Notes under the pieces: model-generated
Told to the model about the DNA's origin: nothing
The model's database searches: none
Seen by the model: the letters and a program-made list of their open reading frames with translations, nothing else
Assembly: GCF_004208635.1 (NCBI RefSeq)
Contig: NZ_CP035806.1
Coordinates: forward strand, 1,054,001-1,118,000
Direction of reading: 5' to 3'
Length of the DNA stretch: 64,000 nt
DNA from: Leucobacter triazinivorans
GTDB lineage: Bacteria; Actinomycetota; Actinomycetes; Actinomycetales; Microbacteriaceae
Shown here: piece after piece, positions 8,425 to 17,607 of the stretch
Position numbering within the stretch: position 1 is the first letter of the stretch
Layout of the letters: the number at the start of each line of letters is the position of its first letter
Position numbers and translations under genes: made by a program

Positions 8425-9900
8425 ATGACGAGAATCACGGTTCCGATCGTTCCCCTCCGATCCTATGTCGATGGGGCTTGGGTCGACGAGATGGACGACA
8501 CTCGAAGAACGTTGCACGACCCCAATACTGGGGCGTACCGTCAATCGAAACTCGCGACACGCCCCGTCGATGTCGAGAGGGCGCTCAGAGCGGCCAGAGC
8601 CCTGTATGACACGCAACAGCTCGAAGAACTCGGCCTGCGTGCTCGAACGGAATTGATTCTGGCGGTGGCTGACGAGCTCGAACGCCGGCAGGATGAGATT
8701 GCGTTGCAGGATTCGATCAACACTGGCGCGCCGCTGACGACCACGAGGATCATCGCATCCTCTCTTGGCGATCGAACACGTGGAGCAGTGCGGGAAGCAG
8801 CAGAGCTCGGCGAGTCTGCGGAACTCGGGGAAGCGGGACGACGGGTAGTTTTGCTCCGTCGTGCAATAGGTCCTGCGGTGATCGTCGCGCCTTGGAATGC
8901 TCCCACGTTCACGACTGTCGGCAAAGTTGCTGCGGCAATTCTCGGGGGATGTCCGGTCCTGCTGAAGCCCTCTGAAAATGCGCCGAACGGGTGTCAGCTA
9001 TTCTCTGAAATCCTGGTGCACGAGCTAGAACGACGAGGTTTTCCCGAGGCTTCCTTCCAGCTGATTCAAGGAGGATCACAAGTTGGATCACTGCTTACTG
9101 AGGATGATCGGATCGAGGCGCTGTCGTTTACCGGTGGCCTTGGAGCTGGGCGCACTGTCGCCGTAGCGGCAGCTTCGAATCTCAACGTCATGCAAATGGA
9201 GCTCGGCTCGAACAATCCGGCGATTGTGCGAGCGGATGCCGATGTTCAACAGACCGCGATCCAGATCGTTCAGGGCATGACACGTCTCAATGGTCAGTGG
9301 TGTGAGGCCCCAGGCAAGGTTCTTGTGCACAAATCGATTCACGACAGCCTTGTCGAGGCGATCGGCGTGGAACTCGACAGGCTCGCAGTGGGAGATGCGC
9401 TGGATGCCAAGACCCAGGTTGGCCCGATGGCTTTCGAACGGCATCGTCAGGCCTTGCTGCAGGCCGTATCCCGGCTCGAGTCGCTGGGCGGCGAACTCAT
9501 CGCTACCCAGCGCATGCCCGATCTCGATGGATGGTTTCTCGCCCCCGGCATGATCGTGGGCACCCGACCGGAGGATGCGAATGAGGAGCTGTTCGGCCCG
9601 CTGATCACGGTGCACTCGGTCGATAGCGACGAAGACGCCCTTGCACACGCCAATGCCCCTGGCGGGGGACTTGACGGCTTCGTCTTTAGCACCAACACCG
9701 AAGCTGCAGTGCGACTCGGATCACGCATTCGTGCAGGCGAGGTGCGGGTGAACGGCACCTTCATGTCCGATCTCGCGGGACATTCTCGCCAGACCTTCTG
9801 GGGCACCAGCGGAATTGGTGGACACAGTCCACAGTACGGGGTTCGGTTTTTTGTCGGCGATCGGGTCGTCGGAATTGACCGGACGGATCTTGCACTGTAA
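8425..9900 (+). CDS. NAD(P)-dependent aldehyde dehydrogenase
   Basis: A 491-residue aldehyde dehydrogenase converting an aldehyde to the acid. The family hallmarks are PWNAP near 156-160, KPSE near 181-184, SFTGGLGAGR, the general base E259 (MELGSNNP) and the nucleophile C293 in GQWCEAPGK. A tryptophan before the cysteine and the PGK after it are unusual variants of the GQxCxA pattern. It follows the alcohol dehydrogenase by 42 bp and should accept its product. Class is otherwise uncertain: succinate-semialdehyde, benzaldehyde and aminoaldehyde enzymes share these motifs. Confidence 0.87.
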   Translation: MTRITVPIVPLRSYVDGAWVDEMDDTRRTLHDPNTGAYRQSKLATRPVDVERALRAARALYDTQQLEELGLRARTELILAVADELERRQDEIALQDSINTGAPLTTTRIIASSLGDRTRGAVREAAELGESAELGEAGRRVVLLRRAIGPAVIVAPWNAPTFTTVGKVAAAILGGCPVLLKPSENAPNGCQLFSEILVHELERRGFPEASFQLIQGGSQVGSLLTEDDRIEALSFTGGLGAGRTVAVAAASNLNVMQMELGSNNPAIVRADADVQQTAIQIVQGMTRLNGQWCEAPGKVLVHKSIHDSLVEAIGVELDRLAVGDALDAKTQVGPMAFERHRQALLQAVSRLESLGGELIATQRMPDLDGWFLAPGMIVGTRPEDANEELFGPLITVHSVDSDEDALAHANAPGGGLDGFVFSTNTEAAVRLGSRIRAGEVRVNGTFMSDLAGHSRQTFWGTSGIGGHSPQYGVRFFVGDRVVGIDRTDLAL

Positions 9901-9949
9901 CGAACGCTCAGATTTCCCCTCGATCGCAGAGTCGATGAGAAAGGTCGCC

Positions 9950-11347
9950 ATGGCGCAAAGCTCACTGCTCAAGTCAGTGATAGACCAGAACTATCCTGTT
10001 GTCGCGTATGGAAAGGGAGTGTTTCTCTACGACATCGATGGAAACAAGTATCTGGACGGGTCGAGTGGTGCTATGACGGCAAGCATCGGCCATGGTGTCG
10101 AAGAAGTGGCGCAGGCGATGAAAGTCCAGGCCGAGCGCATCGCCTTCAGCTACCGTGCTCAGTTCACCAATCAGCCTGCCGAAGATTTAGCCAGAGAATT
10201 GGCTGCCCTCGCACCGGACCATATTAGTTGGGTCTACTTCGTCAACAGTGGCTCAGAGGCCTCGGAGTTCGCCATTCGTGCCGCTCTAGGCTACTGGCGT
10301 GACCGCGGCTTGCCAGAGAAGACGAAAGTTCTCGGGCGTCACACGAGTTACCACGGCATGACCATGGGTGCGCTCTCAATGTCAGGACATCCAGCCAGAA
10401 GACCTGACTATGGTCCTCTGCTCCATGCTTTCCCTGTTGCGCCACCCGTCCACTCATATCGGTACGCAAGGCCCGGCGAGAGCGAACTCGAGTACGCGGA
10501 ACGTGCAGCTGCTGACTTTGAGCAGGCTATTCGCGCCGAGGATCCGCAGACAGTAGCTGCGATGATAGTGGAGCCGATAGTGGGAGCTGCGGGAGGAGTT
10601 CTCGTCCCTCCCGTCGGATATCTCCAAAAGTTGCGGGAAGTATGTGATCGCCTGAATGTCTTGTTGATTGTCGACGAGGTCATCACTGGAATGGGGCGGA
10701 CAGGAGATTGGTTTGCCTGTGAGCATGAGGGCGTGGTTCCCGATATGCTCTTGGTCGGGAAGGGACTCAGTGGTGGATATGCGCCCGTAGGTGCAGTGCT
10801 CATGCATGAACACCTCATCGAGACAATGCGGGCGCACAGCGGCATCGCGCCTTTCGGTCACACTTTCTCAGCGAATCCACTGAGCATGGCAACATGTCTG
10901 GCGGTACTCCGGCTGCTCCAGCGAGAGAGAGTGCTTGACAATGTGCGCCAACGGGGAGCACAACTGGCGCGTGGACTGCGCTCACTTGCCGAGCGCTATC
11001 ACTTTGTCGACGACGTTCGCGGTAGAGGGCTGCTCTGGGGCTTTGAGTTCGTCACCGACCGGCAGAAGAGAGAAACACCAGATCCCGAGCAGCAGATCTC
11101 GTCGGCCTTCGTCGATGTTTGCTTTCGGGAAGGTCTTCTCGTCTATCCGGCTGGGATTGCTCCGTTCAATAATGCCGCGATCATCAGTCCACCGCTTCGG
11201 ATCACGGAGTGCGAGATCGAGATACTGCTCGAGAAGTTGGATCTCGCGCTCGCACACATGAGTGGCTGCTTCTCGACAAGAGGAGCAAAAGAAAACCCGC
11301 CGCGATCTGCCACTTTAGCCTATTCCGAACCGGGTTCAGGCTTATGA
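9950..11347 (+). CDS. Class III PLP-dependent aminotransferase
   Basis: A 465-residue class III (omega-amino acid:pyruvate type) transaminase. It shows NSGSEASEFAIR (about 99-110), the cofactor-contacting VDEVITGMGRTG (D242) and the PLP lysine K271 in VGKGLSGGYAP. ATG 9950 is chosen over an in-frame ATG at 9935 because GAGAAAGG sits at the right distance. Such enzymes move an amino group from an omega-amine or beta-amino acid to pyruvate or 2-oxoglutarate. If pyruvate is the acceptor, the alanine dehydrogenase encoded downstream would recycle it. The gene ends 28 bp inside the convergent Lrp-type gene. Confidence 0.88.
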   Translation: MAQSSLLKSVIDQNYPVVAYGKGVFLYDIDGNKYLDGSSGAMTASIGHGVEEVAQAMKVQAERIAFSYRAQFTNQPAEDLARELAALAPDHISWVYFVNSGSEASEFAIRAALGYWRDRGLPEKTKVLGRHTSYHGMTMGALSMSGHPARRPDYGPLLHAFPVAPPVHSYRYARPGESELEYAERAAADFEQAIRAEDPQTVAAMIVEPIVGAAGGVLVPPVGYLQKLREVCDRLNVLLIVDEVITGMGRTGDWFACEHEGVVPDMLLVGKGLSGGYAPVGAVLMHEHLIETMRAHSGIAPFGHTFSANPLSMATCLAVLRLLQRERVLDNVRQRGAQLARGLRSLAERYHFVDDVRGRGLLWGFEFVTDRQKRETPDPEQQISSAFVDVCFREGLLVYPAGIAPFNNAAIISPPLRITECEIEILLEKLDLALAHMSGCFSTRGAKENPPRSATLAYSEPGSGL

Positions 11348-11814
11348 GTATCGTCCACGAGCGTTTCCGCGGCATCGAAGCTGCGATTCCAACCATGCAT
11401 CACAATGAGAGTTTTGGTGCCTGCGACCTTGCCGGTGCGGCGGATCGAGTTGACCACTCGCTGCAGATGGTCGACATCCTCGACTCTGAGACGGATCAAG
11501 ACGTCCGGGTCGCCGGAGAGGGTGTGAAACTCCTCAGCTCCGGCAATCCGCCTGACGATGTCGGCGACCTCTCCCGTTTCCGTGGAACCACCGAGTCGCA
11601 CTTCCACGAATGCCTCGAGAGCGCCGCTTCGATGCTCATCGATCACGGCACTATACCCGCGAATGATTCCAAGCCTATGGAGTCGATCAATGCGTCGCTG
11701 CACCGGGGCAGCTGTCAAATTGATCATACGTGCTATATCACTCACGGGCAGTCGCCCCCAGCGGCGCAGGATCTCGAGGATCTTGCGATCTGCCCCATCG
11801 ACTACGACTTCCAT
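11320..11814 (-). CDS. Lrp/AsnC family transcriptional regulator
   Basis: A 164-residue regulator. The N-terminal winged helix-turn-helix (residues 1-60, DRKILEILRRWGRLPVSDIARM then APVQRRIDRL) is followed by a RAM ligand-binding domain (VEVRLGG, DPDVLIRLRVEDVDHLQRVV, G.V.GTKTLIVM). Lrp-type proteins sense amino acids. The gene is transcribed away from the AceE-like E1 gene and ends inside the aminotransferase gene, so it is placed to control both. An inverted repeat at 11827-11845 just upstream of its start is a candidate autoregulatory site. Confidence 0.9.
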   Translation of the reverse strand: MEVVVDGADRKILEILRRWGRLPVSDIARMINLTAAPVQRRIDRLHRLGIIRGYSAVIDEHRSGALEAFVEVRLGGSTETGEVADIVRRIAGAEEFHTLSGDPDVLIRLRVEDVDHLQRVVNSIRRTGKVAGTKTLIVMHGWNRSFDAAETLVDDTHKPEPGSE

Positions 11815-11826
11815 TGGTTAAGGATA

Positions 11827-11845
11827 TCATGCGCATCTAGCATGA
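11827..11845. promoter_or_regulatory. Inverted repeat, candidate Lrp operator
   Basis: TCATGC at 11827-11832 and GCATGA at 11840-11845 form a dyad with a 7-nt spacer, 13 bp upstream of the Lrp-type gene start and within the 132-bp divergent region shared with the E1 gene. The surrounding sequence is AT-rich for this window, as promoters are. Assignment to the Lrp-type protein is by position only. Confidence 0.45.
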
Positions 11846-11946
11846 AAAAGCCGAATAAGGCTTCATTCAAAGCGCAAATACCTTGATCTAGAGAGCTTTC
11901 CTGCTGATATCCATCCTTTTAGAACATAGGTGAGTGTAATAGGAGA

Positions 11947-14289
11947 ATGAAACTCCTCCCTCGGAATCTTGAGTCACAGGCGCCATCAGTGCGTGTCGAT
12001 ATCGATGCTCTGCGACGTATCGCGGATCGCGTCCGATGGATCTCCACAGCGATAGTCGATCATGCGAATCGCGTGCGCCCGAATCCATCCGGCGTAAAGG
12101 TCGGTGGACATCAAGCATCGTCAGCATCAATGGTCGAAATCATGGTTGCCCTATGGTTCCATGCGTTGCATCGTGACGATCGGATCTCCGTGAAGCCTCA
12201 TGCCTCGCCGGTGTTACACGCAATCAATTACCTGCTCGGCGATCTCGATGAGCAGTATTTGACAACGTTGAGAGAGATGGGTGGTCTTCAGAGCTATCCG
12301 AGTCGCGTCAAGGATCCTGGAACCGTTGATTTCTCAACTGGTTCAGTCGGGATCGGGGCGACGGCACCGATTTGGGCTGCACTCACGCATAGGTATCTGG
12401 CGTCGCATGACCGGCGGATGCCATCGGCGAACCGCTTTATCAGTTTGGTGGGCGATGCGGAACTCGATGAAGGGGCGGTCTGGGAGGCGCTGGGTGACCC
12501 AATGGTTTCAAATCTTGGCGAGGTGCTTTGGGTTGTCGATCTCAATCGTCAATCACTCGACCGGGTGGTACCCGACATTCAGATCGAGCGCCTGCAGTCC
12601 ATGTTTGAGGCGCTTGGGTGGGAAACGATCACGCTGAAGTGGGGCAAAACAGTCGCTGAAGTGTATGAGCGTGCCGGCGGACAGGCTCTCCGTGAACGCC
12701 TCGAGTCAATGAGTAACGAAGAATATCAGCGCATGCTCCGAGCTGAGCCAAGTGATGTGCGTACGCGCCTGCTCGGCGTTTCCCCTTCAAGTGATCTCCG
12801 CACGCTTCTTGAAGCGATCTCCGATTCCGAACTCGCGGCGCTGATTCGAGATCTTGGCGGTCATGACCTCGAGCTGCTGTTGGAGACCTTTGATGGGATA
12901 GCTACTGACAGGCCGACCGTCGTCTTCGCCTACACGGTGAAGGGACGAGCCCTGCCCATCGAGGGCCACCCGGCGAATCACTCCGCTCTGCTCACCGAGA
13001 TGCAGATGCAGCAACTCGCTGAGTTGCACGGTATGTCGCTGGAGCATCCCTGGCAGAGATTCGAGCCAGAGAGTCCGGAGGGTGCAGTGTGCGCGCGACG
13101 CGCCCGCGAACTTCGTCGTGAGACCGTGCTGCCAAGTACACCATTCCCAGAGGTGCAACTGCCTCTGCGTGTCCCCGCGGCACCGGTCTCGACTCAAGCC
13201 GCACTCGGACGATTGCTCAGCGCACTACGTCACGACGCACCCGAGATTGCCGAGCGCATCGTGACGTGCAGCCCTGATGTGGCCTCGAGCACCAATCTGG
13301 GTGGCTGGATCAACAAAGCAGGGGTGTGGTCTGCTCACCAGCGACCCGATTGGTTCGCAGACGATCCTGGACGCGTTCTCCGTTGGCGCGAAATTGAGCA
13401 GGGCCAGCATATCGAGCTCGGCATTGCAGAGGTCAATCTCGTCAGTCTTCTCGGCGAACTCGGCACCGCCTGGAGCCGCTGGGGCACCCCGCTGATCCCG
13501 ATCGGAGTGCTCTACGACCCATTCGTCTCACGCGCCCTTGAACCCTGGTCTTATGGCATCTATGCGGGTGGACACTCGATCCTTGTGGGTACTCCTTCGG
13601 GCGTGACGCTCGCGCCGGAGGGTGGTGCTCATCAATCGATCTCCACTCCCTCCATCGGGCTCGAACAACCCGATTGCATTGCGTGGGAGCCGGCATTTGC
13701 GGTTGATCTCGAATGGTGCATGCTGCATGCCATGTCGAGGGTTGGTGTGCCAGGCGGCACCTCCTCCTACTTCCGTCTCTCGACACGCCCTATCGACCAA
13801 CAGCTCGCACGGATCCCAACAGAGAAGTTGTTCCTGGAACGCCGTCGGAAACATGCCATCGCAGGAGGGTATCGGATCACGGATCACGATCCAGCACACG
13901 ATGACCTCACGCTCGTCGGCGTCGGCGCTCTCATGCCCGAGGTACTCGCTGCAGCGGAGACGCTCGCAGAGGCTGGAATACAGGCCGGAGTGGTGTGCCT
14001 GACGAGCCCGGACCTTCTGTTCCGCTCAATGCAGCACCGGAGAAGCACGGAAGCGACGCATGGCTCCGATATCGCTTCACTACTCTTCCCCAAGCACGCA
14101 CCCGCGCCGATTGTCACTGTGCACGATGGCCACCCTCACACGCTCGCGTTCCTCGCAGGTATTCGAGGCGACCGCATCCGGTGCCTTGGCGTGACGAGTT
14201 TCGGTCAATCGTCGAGTCTTCCCGATGCATACCAGCTCCATGGTATTGATGCTGCATCGATCGTCACGGCAGCCTTGGATCTCATCTAG
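11947..14289 (+). CDS. AceE-like thiamine-diphosphate 2-oxoacid dehydrogenase E1
   Basis: A 780-residue homodimeric-type E1/transketolase-fold protein. The N-terminal domain has GGHQASSAS, an HASPVLHAINYLLG block, and the ThDP motif GDAELDEG...N at 169-200. The second half has the pyrimidine-domain glutamate region (HIELGIAEVN) and the C-terminal transketolase domain. It resembles pyruvate dehydrogenase AceE but is shorter than usual (about 890-920). No E2 or E3 gene is nearby, so it would have to share host components. A known parallel is mdeB of Pseudomonas putida, a 2-oxobutyrate E1 next to an Lrp-type regulator. Substrate is probably pyruvate or 2-oxobutyrate (inference). Confidence 0.8.
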   Translation: MKLLPRNLESQAPSVRVDIDALRRIADRVRWISTAIVDHANRVRPNPSGVKVGGHQASSASMVEIMVALWFHALHRDDRISVKPHASPVLHAINYLLGDLDEQYLTTLREMGGLQSYPSRVKDPGTVDFSTGSVGIGATAPIWAALTHRYLASHDRRMPSANRFISLVGDAELDEGAVWEALGDPMVSNLGEVLWVVDLNRQSLDRVVPDIQIERLQSMFEALGWETITLKWGKTVAEVYERAGGQALRERLESMSNEEYQRMLRAEPSDVRTRLLGVSPSSDLRTLLEAISDSELAALIRDLGGHDLELLLETFDGIATDRPTVVFAYTVKGRALPIEGHPANHSALLTEMQMQQLAELHGMSLEHPWQRFEPESPEGAVCARRARELRRETVLPSTPFPEVQLPLRVPAAPVSTQAALGRLLSALRHDAPEIAERIVTCSPDVASSTNLGGWINKAGVWSAHQRPDWFADDPGRVLRWREIEQGQHIELGIAEVNLVSLLGELGTAWSRWGTPLIPIGVLYDPFVSRALEPWSYGIYAGGHSILVGTPSGVTLAPEGGAHQSISTPSIGLEQPDCIAWEPAFAVDLEWCMLHAMSRVGVPGGTSSYFRLSTRPIDQQLARIPTEKLFLERRRKHAIAGGYRITDHDPAHDDLTLVGVGALMPEVLAAAETLAEAGIQAGVVCLTSPDLLFRSMQHRRSTEATHGSDIASLLFPKHAPAPIVTVHDGHPHTLAFLAGIRGDRIRCLGVTSFGQSSSLPDAYQLHGIDAASIVTAALDLI

Positions 14290-14306
14290 ATTGACGTGAG
14301 GGAAGA

Positions 14307-15554
14307 ATGAATCAGAAACTACATCACGATCCCTTGGACTGCCCGAACAACAGCAACGACACAAGCCAATTCGAGTCACGATTGGCCCCCTTCAGTTCAT
14401 CTACGCGGTCAAGGATCCCGGCGTTCGAAGTCATGCGGATTACCGAGGACATTGGAAGTCGTCGTCTCGCGGGGCAGGACATCGTGTCGCTTTGTGCGGG
14501 TGAGCCCAAACCGCGACCTGCACCTTCGCGGCTGAAGGCCGCCGGTTACACGGGGCCCCTTGGTTTGATGTCCCTACGTGAAGCAATCTGCGAGCACTAC
14601 CGCGACTGGTACGACATTGAACTAGAGCCTCGCACTGTCGCGCTCACGACAGGATCATCGGGTGCGTTCTTGCTCGCCTTCCTTGCAGCATTTGACGCAG
14701 GTCATCGTGTGGCTCTTGCGGTCCCCGGGTATCCGGCTTACCGGAATATCCTCCGGACGCTCGGCGTAGAGGTGGTGGAGATCACGACCGGTCCGAGCAC
14801 CCGCTATCAACCGACCCCAGAAATGCTCGAAAAGGCGGTCTCCGAGGGCGGCCATATCGATGGATTGATCCTGGCGTCACCCGCGAATCCGACTGGCACC
14901 ATGTTGAGTCGAGTAGAATTGAGCGCGCTCGTTGAGTGGTGCAGAAAGCGCGGCACACGTGTCATTAGCGACGAGCTTTATCACGGGATTACTTTTCCAG
15001 AATCTGAGGATGCCGATTCGCGCGGTGTCACAGCCAGAGAGCTGGATGCCGATGCAATAGTGATTAATTCTTTCTCGAAATACTGGGGAATGACCGGCTG
15101 GCGACTCGGATGGGCGATCCTGCCGGAGGATCTCCTTGGGAGCTTTGAAGCCCTTGCATCAAACTTCGCGCTCTCGCCCCCGACGCCGGCTCAAGAGTTC
15201 GCACTTTCTGCATTCACGCCGGAATGCTACGCGGAGCGGGATGCGATACTCGCTGAGTTCGCCCGTGCACGGCGCTTGCTGCTTGATGAGGAGGCCCAGC
15301 TGAACTGGGGACCTTCGGCACCATCCGAGGGAGCCTTCTACTACTACTCAGACCTCGGCTCACAATGTGAACGTTTCGGAGACTCCGTCAGCTACTCTCG
15401 TGCTCTTTTGGATAAGACTGGGGTGGCCGTAGTTCCAGGGATTGACTTCGACCCTCAAGCTGGTGGGCGCAGTGTGCGGCTATCGTATGCGGCAGGAGTA
15501 GACGCGGTGGCAGACGCACTCGAACGTATTGTCCGGTTTCAAAACCGAGGATGA
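14307..15554 (+). CDS. Class I/II PLP-dependent aminotransferase
   Basis: A 415-residue fold-type I aminotransferase. It shows YTGPLGLMSLREAI (substrate end), TTGSSGAF, PGYPAYRN, SPANPTGTM, SDELYHGI and the PLP lysine in NSFSKYWGMTGWRLGW, with an RLSYA C-terminal arginine. It begins 17 bp after the E1 stop and is likely cotranscribed, suggesting that it produces the 2-oxoacid consumed by the E1. It could equally be an aspartate or alanine aminotransferase. The first 25 residues are unconserved and the true start may be one of the internal in-frame sites. Confidence 0.85.
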   Translation: MNQKLHHDPLDCPNNSNDTSQFESRLAPFSSSTRSRIPAFEVMRITEDIGSRRLAGQDIVSLCAGEPKPRPAPSRLKAAGYTGPLGLMSLREAICEHYRDWYDIELEPRTVALTTGSSGAFLLAFLAAFDAGHRVALAVPGYPAYRNILRTLGVEVVEITTGPSTRYQPTPEMLEKAVSEGGHIDGLILASPANPTGTMLSRVELSALVEWCRKRGTRVISDELYHGITFPESEDADSRGVTARELDADAIVINSFSKYWGMTGWRLGWAILPEDLLGSFEALASNFALSPPTPAQEFALSAFTPECYAERDAILAEFARARRLLLDEEAQLNWGPSAPSEGAFYYYSDLGSQCERFGDSVSYSRALLDKTGVAVVPGIDFDPQAGGRSVRLSYAAGVDAVADALERIVRFQNRG

Positions 15555-15607
15555 CGTGCAGGAACGCGCCTTTTGAAGTATCAAACCGTGGACCTTCTGG
15601 ATGAGCC

Positions 15608-17413
15608 TCAGTATTGGGATTCTGGTGACTCCACCTCCAAGTTTCTCGGGGTTGTTGTTCTGAACGAGCCTTGGAGAAGGTCCAGCTTCAGTAAGCGGAC
15701 TGCAAGCAACATTTCTGGCCAGTGACTCGACTGGTCGAATTCCCGACCGGATAGTGCATGGATTCGCCCCAGACGTTGCCTGAGCGTATTCCGATGAATG
15801 AATAGAGCGTCGGCGGTGCTAGCTGCGGATCCGCCATGCAGTGCGTAAGCTTCAAGGGTCTCAAGTAGATGGGTGCCAAATTGTGCATCGTGCAGAGCTA
15901 CTGGTGTGAGTTCGCCGTGTAGCCCCTGTATTTCTGGCGCAAGGTCATTGATGAGACGCGGGAGCTCAAAGACGAGCCGGATGGAGTCGTAGTCGACGAC
16001 TTGAGGCGCTCTTCTGGTCGATGAGAAACTCGCCCATGCCAATGCTGTACGTGCCTGATAGAGGGACGTCCTGACACTTATGGTCTCGTTTGTAGCTTGC
16101 CCTATCCCTACATCCGCACTGAGCCCAACTCTCGCCTCCAGATCACTGATCCAATCTGTAACTCGGGAGGTGATTTCATGGGATCTTATGAGCTTTTCGT
16201 TCTGCACAAGTAATACGACAAGTGTCCCTGATTGAGTGATCAGCGTGTCAGGACCAAGATCCAAGTAAGCACTCTCTTGAATGAGACGTCCAAATGTTTC
16301 AAGATCAGACCCTATGCGCTTCACTTGAACAAGAATGGGTGCGAACACCCCGCCCCTCCAGCCGAGGAACTTCAAGCTCTCTTGAATTTGCTCCTCTCGA
16401 TCGGAGGCCAAGAGCGCCACCAACTGTGCGGCACCACTCGGAACGCTGCCCATATTGCCGACAAGGACACCCACTTGGGTAGCAAGAATGCCGAGACGAG
16501 TGATATCTTCCTGGGTGAACTTTCTTCGGGAGTAGCAGGTCAACGCACCACGTGCGATGCCAAATCCGAGCGACGAAGATATGTGGTCGTAGCCCGCATG
16601 CTCGTAGCGCTGTTCCGTTTCTCGCGCGACCTGTTTCGAGTGGGTGAGCCAAACCCTGGGCTCCTCGACTGCTTCAGCTGTTCTTTCGGCTACAGCGATA
16701 GGTTCCGACGTCGGAGCAATCCAACTCGTGTAGTCGATGATGCAAGCGTCTGCATCGAGAAGAGTAAGGATTCGTTTTGCTGACTCTCGAATAGCCGCAG
16801 GAAGGGAGGAACTGGAGGCAGGTGGAAGATCGGAGAGAAACCGTGCCGTAGCAGACTGCAGTTCCAGCTCTCGGACGGTTTCGGCGCGCTTGAGGCCGCT
16901 GCCGAGCAACAGCCCAACCTCTTCAGAGATTGCGAGTTCCTCCTGCCCGAACGTTCGATCATCGGAAGAGTACATCGCGAACACTCCGTACAGCAGGGCG
17001 TCGTCGAAGATCGGCACAACCAGCACTGATGAATAATCATTCTCATCAACACCGTCAACGGCCATGAACCTTGGGTCCGTCATCGGGCTTTCATTGATGA
17101 GTACCGGCTTTCGGTGGAGCGCGCTCCAGCCAGTAATCCCTTCTCCTAGACGGATCTGGATGCTTCCCAGAGTCAGCGCCAAATCAATGCGGGTAACTGT
17201 ACGAAGGACAAGGCGCTCCGTATCGGGATCCCAAAAGTATACGAACACACTTTTCGCCCCTGTAGCATCGGCCACCAGCTCGACTGCTGCTTCCGCGAGT
17301 CCGACGGGATCCTTTCCTGATGAGAAAAGTCGGACGAGCTCTGCAAGCACCTCGCCTCGAAGCTGCGGAAAATCGGCTCGAAATAGAGAGCGGGATTGGT
17401 CGGATTCTCCCAT
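15608..17413 (-). CDS. GAF-domain transcriptional activator with PucR-type C-terminal HTH
   Basis: A 601-residue regulator if started at ATG 17413 (AAAGGCGGAAGC just upstream); an ATG 36 bp earlier is possible. A GAF sensor covers about residues 30-180 (GEGITGWSALHRKPVLINE, DPRF, VLVVPIFDD.LLYGVFAMYS). A weaker GAF-like region and a central GGDEF-like/CdaR region follow. The end carries the PucR helix-turn-helix (LLETLEAYALHGGSAASTADALFIHRNTLRQRLGRI). This family activates purine, amino-acid and xenobiotic operons on a small-molecule signal. It is the first regulator beside the alanine dehydrogenase and the redox genes on the same strand and a good candidate for island-specific control. Confidence 0.85.
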   Translation of the reverse strand: MGESDQSRSLFRADFPQLRGEVLAELVRLFSSGKDPVGLAEAAVELVADATGAKSVFVYFWDPDTERLVLRTVTRIDLALTLGSIQIRLGEGITGWSALHRKPVLINESPMTDPRFMAVDGVDENDYSSVLVVPIFDDALLYGVFAMYSSDDRTFGQEELAISEEVGLLLGSGLKRAETVRELELQSATARFLSDLPPASSSSLPAAIRESAKRILTLLDADACIIDYTSWIAPTSEPIAVAERTAEAVEEPRVWLTHSKQVARETEQRYEHAGYDHISSSLGFGIARGALTCYSRRKFTQEDITRLGILATQVGVLVGNMGSVPSGAAQLVALLASDREEQIQESLKFLGWRGGVFAPILVQVKRIGSDLETFGRLIQESAYLDLGPDTLITQSGTLVVLLVQNEKLIRSHEITSRVTDWISDLEARVGLSADVGIGQATNETISVRTSLYQARTALAWASFSSTRRAPQVVDYDSIRLVFELPRLINDLAPEIQGLHGELTPVALHDAQFGTHLLETLEAYALHGGSAASTADALFIHRNTLRQRLGRIHALSGREFDQSSHWPEMLLAVRLLKLDLLQGSFRTTTPRNLEVESPESQY

Positions 17414-17607
17414 GCTTCCGCCTTTCTCGTCGTTGAGTGAGGACTTCACACCGAGCCAAGAGCTGCTCGCTGCCTCCAGACGGCACGATTCTTCACTCGG
17501 GTTCTATCCCCATTGCCACCACAATCGTCTCATGGTTCCAGGCGATCAAACGACTAAGCGAAAGTCACCGCCGCCCAGGCAACGAGACGTAATTCAGGAC
17601 CTTCACG

